Positions 1 to 4,675 of a stretch of 6,134 bases of DNA are shown here, piece after piece; within the stretch, counting starts at the first letter, position 1, and the number at the start of each line of letters is the position of its first letter. The stretch comes from UMGS1696 sp964463375 (GTDB taxonomy: Bacteria > Bacillota > Clostridia > Oscillospirales > CAG-272): assembly GCA_964463375.1 (NCBI GenBank), contig CAYXBQ010000061.1, forward strand, positions 1 through 6,134, read 5' to 3'. The position numbers were made by a program, and so were the translations under genes. Below the pieces are notes generated by a model. It ran no database searches, was not told where the DNA came from, and saw only the letters and a program-made list of their open reading frames with translations.

Positions 1-1
1 G

Positions 2-235
2 GACAATGCGGCCGAAAAGCCTGCTAAGGATAAGAAGCCTTCGATCTGGAAGCGTCTGGGTGCATGGTTCAAGTCGCTCCGTGCAGAATGCAAAAAGATC
101 TCCTGGGCAAGCTTCAAGTCGGTACGGTACAATACGTTGGTCGTCATCGTATGTGTCGTCATCTGCGGTATCATCACGGGGCTCTTGGACTACGGGTTCT
201 CCGCTGCGATCGTAGGACTCAGCCGTCTCATCTGA
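2..235 (+). CDS. secE: SecE, preprotein translocase subunit (5' end missing)
   Basis: SecE is the small essential membrane subunit of the SecYEG protein-export channel and clamps the two halves of SecY. The reading frame is open from the window edge and gives 77 residues before TGA at 233-235; the start codon lies upstream. A charged, lysine-rich stretch (EKPAKDKKPSIWKRL) leads into the typical amphipathic segment SLRAECKKISWASFKS, with the conserved K-x-x-W of the SecE cytoplasmic helix. A single hydrophobic transmembrane helix follows (TLVVIVCVVICGIITGLL), then a short C-terminal tail. This is the compact single-helix form usual in Bacillota. It lies 104 nt before nusG, its classical partner, probably in one transcript. 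The spacer 236-339 shows no convincing terminator or promoter. Identification rests on motif plus position; the family is short and poorly conserved. Confidence 0.88.
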   Translation, partial: DNAAEKPAKDKKPSIWKRLGAWFKSLRAECKKISWASFKSVRYNTLVVIVCVVICGIITGLLDYGFSAAIVGLSRLI

Positions 236-339
236 GGATGCCTGGAGCCGTTTCCGTTTTGCACCGGCTGGATGTGGCGTGAAAGCGAATCGATGGCAGG
301 TGCGATGGTTTCCCAGTCACGGGACGACAAGGAGCTGCT

Positions 340-891
340 ATGAGCGATTTTAATGAATTGAATGTCGGTCTGCGTTGGTATGTGGCTCATACCTACTCAG
401 GCTATGAAAACAAGGTGAAAACCAACCTGGAAAAGATCGTCGAGAATCGAGGCATGCAGGAAATGATCACCGACATCCGTATCCCTACGGAGATCGTGGT
501 CGAATCCGACGGCGGCAAGGAAAAGGAAGTGGTGAGCAAGATCTTCCCCTCCTACGTCTTTGTACGCATGGTCATGACCGACGAGACCTGGCATATCGTC
601 CGGAACATCCGTGGCGTGACCGGTTTCGTAGGACCCGGATCCAAGCCTGTGCCTCTGTCTGATGAAGAAGTCACGCACTTCATGTTGGAAGAACCAACCG
701 TCACAACCGTTTCCAAGATCGCCGTCGGCGACACGGTGGACATCATCGATGGTCTGTTCAATGGGTATTCCGGCAAGCTCTCGGAGATCTCCGAGGATGG
801 CGAAAATGTGGTGGTCATCATCTCCACTGTGGGTAAGGACATGCCCGTGGAGCTGGAACGCCGCTTCGTCAAAAAGTCTGCCGAAATCTAA
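340..891 (+). CDS. nusG: NusG, transcription elongation/antitermination factor
   Basis: NusG binds the RNA polymerase clamp helices and affects elongation, pausing, Rho-dependent termination and transcription-translation coupling. The product is 183 residues, usual for a two-domain NusG. The N-terminal NGN domain starts with RWYVAHTYSGYENKVK (12-27), continues with KIFPSYVFVRM (67-77), and has the hallmark VRNIRGVTGFVGPG (87-100) followed by KPVPLSDEEV. The C-terminal KOW domain covers about 127-180 (VGDTVDIIDGLFNGYSGK, then PVELERRFV). The start is set by AAGGAG at 329-334, five bases before ATG. It sits between secE and rplK, the standard order. Codon choice is less biased than in the ribosomal protein genes downstream. 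No interruption or missing motif is seen. Confidence 0.97.
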   Translation: MSDFNELNVGLRWYVAHTYSGYENKVKTNLEKIVENRGMQEMITDIRIPTEIVVESDGGKEKEVVSKIFPSYVFVRMVMTDETWHIVRNIRGVTGFVGPGSKPVPLSDEEVTHFMLEEPTVTTVSKIAVGDTVDIIDGLFNGYSGKLSEISEDGENVVVIISTVGKDMPVELERRFVKKSAEI

Positions 892-1039
892 GCTTGCCCA
901 AGTGGCATAGCGGACAGAAGGGAGAGACAGCACTTCCTATGGCCTGCTGCTGCGAGCCTAAGACAACGCTGTCATATCCGTGGGAGGGAGAAAATTTTTG
1001 TAGTCTCCCGTCATAAACCACATAGGAGGAATAATTGTT
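892..1039 (+). promoter_or_regulatory. rplK-rplA mRNA leader
   Basis: This 148-nt gap between nusG and rplK is too structured to be plain spacer. Its first part contains a long-range helix, GACAGC (926-931) with GCTGTC (968-973), enclosing a GC-rich segment. The last third holds the L1-binding-site mimic listed separately, followed directly by the rplK ribosome binding site AGGAGG (1024-1029), ten bases before the ATG. I see no good sigma-A promoter and no T-run terminator here, so rplK-rplA are probably transcribed through from nusG, though an internal promoter cannot be excluded. Confidence 0.6.
980..1021 (+). promoter_or_regulatory. L1-binding translational operator (23S rRNA mimic)
   Basis: GTGG (980-983) pairs with CCAC (1018-1021) and GGGAGA (986-991) pairs with TCTCCC (1004-1009). 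They are separated by an asymmetric internal loop whose 3' side reads GTCATAAA. This reproduces the L1 site of 23S rRNA helices 76-77, where GUGGGAGG on one side faces GAAAUACCAC on the other. L1 feedback repression of the rplK-rplA transcript through such a leader element is established in E. coli and known in other bacteria. The helix ends three bases before the ribosome binding site, so bound L1 would block initiation on rplK and, by coupling, rplA. The pairing is read from the sequence; regulation is inferred. Confidence 0.8.
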
Positions 1040-1465
1040 ATGGCAAAGAAAATTATTGGCTATATCAAGCTGCAGCTTCCTGCTGGTAAGGCTACTCCTC
1101 AGCCGCCTGTAGGTCCTGCACTGGGTGCATATGGCGTTGCGATCCCCAACTTTACCAAGGAATTCAACGAAAGAACCAAGAATGACATCGGTCTGATCAT
1201 CCCTGTTGTGATCACCGTATACGCTGACCGTTCCTTTACCTTCATCACCAAGACCCCTCCGGCACCGGTGCTGATCAAGAAGGCATGCGGCATTGAAACC
1301 GCTTCCGCTACTCCCAACAAGACCAAGGTCGCTACCATCAAGAAGGATCAGGTTCGTCAGATCGCTGAGACCAAGATGAAGGACCTGAACGCTGGTTCTA
1401 TCGAAGCTGCCATGAGCATGATCGCCGGTACGGCTCGCTCCATGGGTGTCGTTGTTGAAGAATGA
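1040..1465 (+). CDS. rplK: Ribosomal protein uL11 (L11)
   Basis: L11 forms the base of the ribosomal stalk, binds the GTPase-associated centre of 23S rRNA, and takes part in factor binding and the stringent response. The 141 residues match the family length. The N-terminal domain keeps KLQLPAGKATPQPPVGPALG with prolines 22, 23 and 26, the region contacted by thiostrepton in other species. The middle is near-invariant (PVVITVYADRSFTFITKTPP, 55-74), and the C-terminal rRNA-binding domain ends IAGTARSMGVVVEE. Two conserved spots are unusual: the GQxGVNIMxF loop reads GAYGVAIPNF (29-38), and the usual SGSGxPNK linker reads TASATPNK (87-94). The start follows AGGAGG with a ten-base spacer. The strong preference for GGT, GCT, CTG and AAG codons fits a highly expressed gene. 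rplA follows 15 nt later. Confidence 0.98.
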   Translation: MAKKIIGYIKLQLPAGKATPQPPVGPALGAYGVAIPNFTKEFNERTKNDIGLIIPVVITVYADRSFTFITKTPPAPVLIKKACGIETASATPNKTKVATIKKDQVRQIAETKMKDLNAGSIEAAMSMIAGTARSMGVVVEE

Positions 1466-1480
1466 GGAGGACGGTAAGCA

Positions 1481-2170
1481 ATGTTTAAGGGTAAGAAATA
1501 TACTGACAGCGTAAAGCTGCTGGAAAAGAGCAAGCTGTACGATCCCGATGAAGCTCTGGATCTGGTTTGCCAGACCTCCAAGGCAAAGTTCGACGAAACC
1601 ATCGAAATCCACGTTCGTCTGGGCGTAGACTCCCGTCACGCTGACCAGCAGGTTCGTGGTGCCATCGTACTGCCCCACGGTACTGGTAAGACCGCTCGCG
1701 TTCTGGTATTTGCCAAGGGCGAAAAGGCTGACCAGGCTAAGGCCGCCGGTGCAGACTATGTTGGTGACACCGATCTGGTTGAAAAGATCACCAAGGAAAA
1801 CTGGTTCGACTTCGACGTAGTGATCGCTACTCCCGACATGATGGGTACCATCGGTCGTCTGGGTCGTGTGCTGGGTCCTAAGGGCCTGATGCCGAACCCC
1901 AAGGCCGGTACCGTTACCATGGACGTAGCCAAGGCTGTTAACGAAGCTAAGGCTGGTAAGATCGAATACCGTCTGGACAAGACCAACATCATCCACTGCC
2001 CCATCGGCAAGGCTTCCTTCGGTAAGGAAAAGCTGGCCGAGAACTTCAACACCCTGATGGGCGCTATCATCAAGGCTAAGCCGGCTGCTGCAAAGGGCCA
2101 GTACATCAAGTCCTGCGTGATCGCTTCCACCATGGGCCCCGGCATCAAGGTAAACGGCGCAAAGCTGTAA
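1481..2170 (+). CDS. rplA: Ribosomal protein uL1 (L1), likely autoregulator of rplK-rplA
   Basis: L1 binds the mobile L1 stalk of 23S rRNA, helps eject deacylated tRNA from the E site, and in many bacteria represses its own operon. The product is 229 residues, the normal length. Signatures include KFDETIEIHVRLGVD (36-50, N-terminal part of domain I), LPHGTGKTARVLVFAKG, the domain II loop LGRVLGPKGLMPNPKAGTV, and the C-terminal ASTMGPGIKV. The gene begins 15 nt after the rplK stop. Its ribosome binding site AGGAGG (1465-1470) overlaps the last base of that stop, so the two genes are likely translationally coupled. A strong terminator follows, so rplJ and rplL are not part of this operon. Codon bias is strong and matches rplK. 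Confidence 0.98.
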   Translation: MFKGKKYTDSVKLLEKSKLYDPDEALDLVCQTSKAKFDETIEIHVRLGVDSRHADQQVRGAIVLPHGTGKTARVLVFAKGEKADQAKAAGADYVGDTDLVEKITKENWFDFDVVIATPDMMGTIGRLGRVLGPKGLMPNPKAGTVTMDVAKAVNEAKAGKIEYRLDKTNIIHCPIGKASFGKEKLAENFNTLMGAIIKAKPAAAKGQYIKSCVIASTMGPGIKVNGAKL

Positions 2171-2192
2171 TCTGCTGGAATAATTGGTATAT

Positions 2193-2224
2193 AAAAAGCT
2201 GTAGAGTACTCTACGGCTTTTTTT
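2193..2224 (+). terminator. Intrinsic terminator after rplA, bidirectional
   Basis: AGCTGTAGA and TCTACGGCT flank the four-base loop GTAC, giving a nine-bp stem with one G-T wobble. A seven-T run follows on the plus strand (2218-2224). The five A residues on the 5' side (2193-2197) become a five-T run when read from the other strand, so the same hairpin can also stop leftward transcripts that pass the metK terminator. It closes the nusG-rplK-rplA transcript. Confidence 0.93.
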
Positions 2225-2243
2225 GTTCCAAACAGGGAAATAC

Positions 2244-2268
2244 AAAAAGGAACGGTCAAGACCGTTCC
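2244..2268 (-). terminator. Intrinsic terminator of metK
   Basis: Read on the minus strand, a perfect nine-bp stem, GGAACGGTC with GACCGTTCC (2268-2260 and 2257-2249), with a two-base loop nominally (a four-base loop after opening one pair), is followed at once by five T (2248-2244). It lies about 30 nt past the metK stop. The hairpin is one copy of the palindrome described at 2249-2272. Confidence 0.85.
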
Positions 2269-2272
2269 CTAC
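2249..2272. repeat. Palindromic repeat, copy A (metK terminator stem)
   Basis: A 24-base unit, GGAACGGTC-AA-GACCGTTCC plus CTAC, occurs here and again at 3527-3550 with a single base change (T2265 versus C3543). The two copies bracket metK in the same orientation. Here the unit adjoins a T-run on the minus strand and so serves as a terminator. Such short palindromes are often dispersed through genomes, but only this window can be seen. Confidence 0.75.
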
Positions 2273-2298
2273 AAATGTATGCGAATGCTTTTATGACA

Positions 2299-3477
2299 TT
2301 ACAGCCGCGCCGCAATGTCAGCTGCAATATCTACCTTTTCCCAGGGCAGAGACAGGTCCTCACGACCCATGTGACCGTAGGCGGCCGTGTCGCCGTAGAT
2401 GGGACGACGCAGATCGAACCGGGCAATGATGGCAGCCGGACGCATATCCACCAGAGCACACAGAATGTCAGCCAGTGCCGTGTCGGCGATCTTGCCGGTG
2501 CCGAAGGTGTCTACCATAACGGAGACCGGGTGGGCAACGCCAATGGCATAGGCCAGCTGCACTTCACATTTGGTCGCAGCACCGGATGCCACTACGTTCT
2601 TCGCCAGATACCGTGCCATGTAGGAGGCAGAACGGTCTACCTTTGTGGGGTCCTTGCCGGAGAAGGCACCGCCGCCGTGCCGAGAATAGCCGCCGTAGGT
2701 GTCCACGATGATCTTCCGTCCGGTCAGACCGCTGTCGCCCATGGGGCCGCCGATCACGAACCGACCGGTGGGGTTCACGTAGATCTTGGTGTCCGTATCC
2801 ATCATGCCATCGGGCACGGTGGGCTCGATCACTTCCCGAATGATGTCCGCACGGATCTGCTCCAGGGTCACGTTGTCGTCGTGCTGGGAGGAGACCACAA
2901 TGGCATCCAAACGCACCGGCTTGCCTGCTTCGTCATATTCCACCGTTACCTGGGTCTTTCCATCGGGACGCAGGTAGGGCAGGGTACCGTTCTTCCGCAC
3001 GGCAGTGAGCTGTCTTGCCATCTTGTGCGCCAGAGAAATGGGCAAGGGCATCAGCTCCGGGGTGTCGTCGCAGGCATAGCCGAACATGAGCCCCTGGTCG
3101 CCGGCACCGGTGTCAAAGGCATCCGTATCGGCACCTGCCTTGGCTTCAAAGGACTTGTCCACGCCCATGGCAATGTCGGGGGACTGCTGGTGGATGGAGT
3201 TCAGCACGGCGCAGGTGTGGCCGTCAAAGCCGTACTTAGCCCGGTCGTAGCCGATATCCACAACGGTCTTCCGCACGATCTCGGTGAAATCGATGTTGGC
3301 CTTCGTGGTGATCTCCCCCATGACCATGACCATGCCGGTGGTGCAGCAGGTCTCGCAGGCCACACGGGACATGGGGTCCACTGCCAGCAGTGCATCTAAG
3401 ATCCGGTCGGAGATCTGGTCGCAGATTTTATCGGGATGTCCTTCGGTAACAGATTCACTGGTAAATAAACGCTTCAT
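2299..3477 (-). CDS. metK: S-adenosylmethionine synthetase
   Basis: MetK condenses ATP and methionine into S-adenosylmethionine, the main methyl donor, as a cytosolic tetramer. The 392 residues equal the family length. Visible signatures are GHPDKICDQISD (13-24, with ATP-site residues H14 and D16), the adenine-binding hexapeptide GAGDQG (124-129) in GAGDQGLMFGYA, and the glycine-rich loop GGGAFSGKDPTKVDRSA (268-284). The open frame extends 20 codons further upstream, but MKRLFTSESVTEGHPDK is the family start and is preceded by AAAGGAAG (3492-3485), seven bases before the ATG. Expression is controlled by the SAM-I riboswitch and terminator upstream, giving feedback by the product. The gene converges on rplA with terminators between. 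No frameshift or missing motif is seen. Confidence 0.98.
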   Translation of the reverse strand: MKRLFTSESVTEGHPDKICDQISDRILDALLAVDPMSRVACETCCTTGMVMVMGEITTKANIDFTEIVRKTVVDIGYDRAKYGFDGHTCAVLNSIHQQSPDIAMGVDKSFEAKAGADTDAFDTGAGDQGLMFGYACDDTPELMPLPISLAHKMARQLTAVRKNGTLPYLRPDGKTQVTVEYDEAGKPVRLDAIVVSSQHDDNVTLEQIRADIIREVIEPTVPDGMMDTDTKIYVNPTGRFVIGGPMGDSGLTGRKIIVDTYGGYSRHGGGAFSGKDPTKVDRSASYMARYLAKNVVASGAATKCEVQLAYAIGVAHPVSVMVDTFGTGKIADTALADILCALVDMRPAAIIARFDLRRPIYGDTAAYGHMGREDLSLPWEKVDIAADIAARL

Positions 3478-3526
3478 ATTTTTCTTCCTTTCGCTATATA
3501 TCACACTATGGATTACGACAGCTATC

Positions 3527-3550
3527 GGAACGGTCAAGACCGCTCCCTAC
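3527..3550. repeat. Palindromic repeat, copy B (metK 5' untranslated region)
   Basis: This is the second copy of the 24-base unit at 2249-2272, identical at 23 of 24 positions. The one change creates an A-C mismatch in the hairpin stem. It lies between the riboswitch terminator and the metK ribosome binding site and has no T-run, so it should not terminate. It would still form a hairpin in the metK mRNA leader about 35 nt before the ribosome binding site. Confidence 0.75.
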
Positions 3551-3584
3551 GATTTCGGTGCAGGCGGGGGCATTTCGCAGACCT

Positions 3585-3615
3585 AAAAAGCGTCCCCTCC
3601 GCAGAGAGAACGCTT
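3585..3615 (-). terminator. SAM-riboswitch-controlled terminator before metK
   Basis: On the minus strand AAGCGTTCTCTC and GAGGGGACGCTT form an uninterrupted 12-bp stem (two G-T wobbles) with loop TGCG. A run of five T overlaps and follows the stem. The 5' arm segment GTTCTC (3611-3606) is also a perfect complement of GAGAAC (3638-3633), which overlaps the 3' strand of the aptamer's P1 helix. This is the standard S-box arrangement: P1 plus terminator with SAM bound, antiterminator without it. Confidence 0.93.
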
Positions 3616-3633
3616 GGATACGATTTCAAAATG

Positions 3634-3719
3634 TTCTCATCTGTCAGGAATTGGCACCTTGTCACAGGATAGGTTGCCGGGCATCACAGGGCCAGTCCCT
3701 CCGCCGCTCTTGATAAGAA
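3634..3719 (-). promoter_or_regulatory. SAM-I (S-box) riboswitch aptamer
   Basis: On the minus strand, P1 is closed by TTCTTATC (3719-3712) with GATGAGAA (3641-3634), eight bp including one wobble. Inside, in order, are the S-box signatures AAGAGCGGCGGAGGGACTGG, GCCCGGCAACC, and AAGGTGCCAATTCC, which carry the kink-turn, the SAM-binding core and the conserved P3/P4 elements of this class. The aptamer begins about 25 nt after the expected transcription start and precedes the terminator and metK. Product feedback by SAM on metK is well known for S-box leaders in Bacillota. Confidence 0.97.
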
Positions 3720-3750
3720 TTCAATTGTTGCGCATGATTCTTGTGCATAT

Positions 3751-3779
3751 AGTATACCACATTTTTCGCCGGATTGCAA
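3751..3779 (-). promoter_or_regulatory. Sigma-A type promoter of the SAM riboswitch-metK unit
   Basis: On the minus strand: -35 TTGCAA (3779-3774), a 17-base spacer, and -10 TATACT (3756-3751), preceded by TGG, an extended -10. Initiation is expected near 3744, about 25 nt before the riboswitch P1. Match and spacing are close to ideal, and it is the only strong promoter I see in the window. Confidence 0.85.
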
Positions 3780-3809
3780 GGACGCACCTTCATGAAATTG
3801 CACATCTGC

Positions 3810-3839
3810 TATGGCGAAACTTTATGAAATATGGCGAAA
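3810..3839. repeat. Short direct repeat upstream of the metK promoter
   Basis: TATGGCGAAA occurs at 3810-3819 and 3830-3839, start to start 20 bases, about two helical turns. The copies lie roughly 30-60 bases upstream of the metK -35 box and directly past the ribU stop codon. A partial inverted match, TTTTTCGCC, lies in the promoter spacer (3762-3770). It could be a protein-binding site or chance. I see no clear intrinsic terminator for ribU in this stretch. Confidence 0.4.
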
Positions 3840-3844
3840 GCACC

Positions 3845-4546
3845 TCATTCCCACAGGCTGAAGGAGCCTTGCAGAGACAGGAAGAAATAGAGAAGTGTTG
3901 CAATTGCCACAACCAACGCACAAAGCATCACGATCATAGAACGCTTTTTTCGCACCTGCGGCGGTACAGGTGTAGGTGAAGTGACGGTTGCCGTACCGTT
4001 CTTCACGAAGCCGGAGGCCTTCAGCGCCTGGGAAACCGGTTTATAGAGCAAGAACACCACCGCACTGTTGAAAATGCCCTTGGTCAGGTTGAAGGGGAGC
4101 AGCAGCGTGGGGATGATGGCAGCCACATCGGCCGGCGAGGTGCCCATATAATACGGCGTGACCAGCAGGTTTGCGCCCATCATGACCGCCACCATCACGA
4201 CAGTTGCTGCGATCATGCCCGCAAGCGCACCGCCCATGCTCCGCTTTTTGGTATACACCAGTGAGCCGATGCACACGAAGGTGATGCTGGAGAGCAGGTT
4301 CATGATCAGACCGTAGACACCGGTGCCGCTGATGGTGGCAAATTCGATGAGGCAGGTGATAAGCACCGTCACCAGTCCCGCCATAGGGCCGAAGAACATA
4401 GCACCGATGGCCATGACGGCATCCTTCAGGTCGAAGGACAAAAAGGAAGCCTTGAAGTGGAACAGCACGCAGCAGATGTAGGACAGTGCCACGAACACAC
4501 CCACGGCGACCATTTGCCGAATGTGATTTTTGTTGTTGGTTTGCAT
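3845..4546 (-). CDS. ribU: RibU-like riboflavin ECF transporter substrate-binding (S) subunit
   Basis: RibU is the membrane S-component that captures riboflavin and works with a shared ECF ATPase/EcfT module, not encoded in this window. The 233 residues contain hydrophobic segments near 11-29, 43-65, 77-98, 105-129, 141-151 and 158-170, plus an extra one at 204-223. The family-like sequence LSFDLKDAVMAIGAMFFGPMAGL (36-58) and the late motif LPFNLTKGIFN (150-160) support RibU. The start MQTNNKNH is preceded by GGAGGA (4560-4555), eight bases before ATG; the longer in-frame start 24 codons upstream would run through the leader and is rejected. An FMN riboswitch leader supports riboflavin as substrate. 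The Pro/Thr-rich linker (185-198) and seventh helix exceed the usual six-helix S fold. Substrate is inferred from the riboswitch and family resemblance. Confidence 0.9.
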   Translation of the reverse strand: MQTNNKNHIRQMVAVGVFVALSYICCVLFHFKASFLSFDLKDAVMAIGAMFFGPMAGLVTVLITCLIEFATISGTGVYGLIMNLLSSITFVCIGSLVYTKKRSMGGALAGMIAATVVMVAVMMGANLLVTPYYMGTSPADVAAIIPTLLLPFNLTKGIFNSAVVFLLYKPVSQALKASGFVKNGTATVTSPTPVPPQVRKKRSMIVMLCALVVAIATLLYFFLSLQGSFSLWE

Positions 4547-4556
4547 GGAAAAAATC

Positions 4557-4588
4557 CTCCCTAAATGATGTTTGCAAAATGCAGGGAG
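4557..4588 (-). promoter_or_regulatory. Possible ribosome-binding-site sequestering hairpin of ribU
   Basis: On the minus strand CTCCCT (4588-4583) is complementary to AGGGAG (4562-4557), which contains most of the ribU ribosome binding site. The anti-site lies inside TTTCTCTC (4593-4586) plus CCCT, and TTTCTCTC is itself a perfect complement of GAGAGAAA (4686-4679), the 3' strand of the riboswitch P1. When P1 is open this strand could therefore release the ribosome binding site. Pairings are visible; function is inferred. Confidence 0.5.
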
Positions 4589-4590
4589 AG

Positions 4591-4631
4591 AAAAATCCCC
4601 AAACCTGTGGAAAACCACGTTGGTCTGGGGA
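4591..4631 (-). terminator. FMN-riboswitch terminator before ribU
   Basis: On the minus strand TCCCCAGACC (4631-4622) and GGTTTGGGGA (4605-4596) form a ten-bp stem with one wobble. It is topped by a small GTGG-TTTT-CCAC hairpin and followed by five T (4595-4591). It stands 45 nt past the aptamer and 45 nt before the ribU start, the expected place for an expression platform. Its apical hairpin and first two 3'-arm bases (4615-4604) perfectly complement 4772-4761 in the aptamer insertion. Confidence 0.88.
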
Positions 4632-4675
4632 CAAAGTCATGGATACAAGAGCCGATCTGGCCCCTATAGCTATGG

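Noticed and set aside
236..339. A possible hairpin (AGCCG/CGGCT) between secE and nusG as an attenuator
   Set aside because: Only five bp with a long loop and no T-run; nothing separates it from chance.
397..933. A 178-codon open frame on the minus strand opposite nusG
   Set aside because: It is antisense to a clear nusG with ribosome binding site and conserved motifs; the translation is low-complexity and has no domain.
869..2245. A 458-codon open frame on the minus strand opposite rplK and rplA
   Set aside because: It lies antisense to two highly conserved genes and exists because their biased codons rarely give stops on the other strand. The translation has no recognisable domain and no ribosome binding site.
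2275..3399. A 374-codon open frame on the plus strand opposite metK
   Set aside because: It is the shadow of metK; the His/Gly/Val-rich translation resembles no protein, and metK is unmistakable on the minus strand.
4547..4618. Upstream in-frame start extending ribU by 24 codons
   Set aside because: The extension reads through the terminator and leader, lacks a ribosome binding site, and the downstream ATG has a strong GGAGGA at the right distance.
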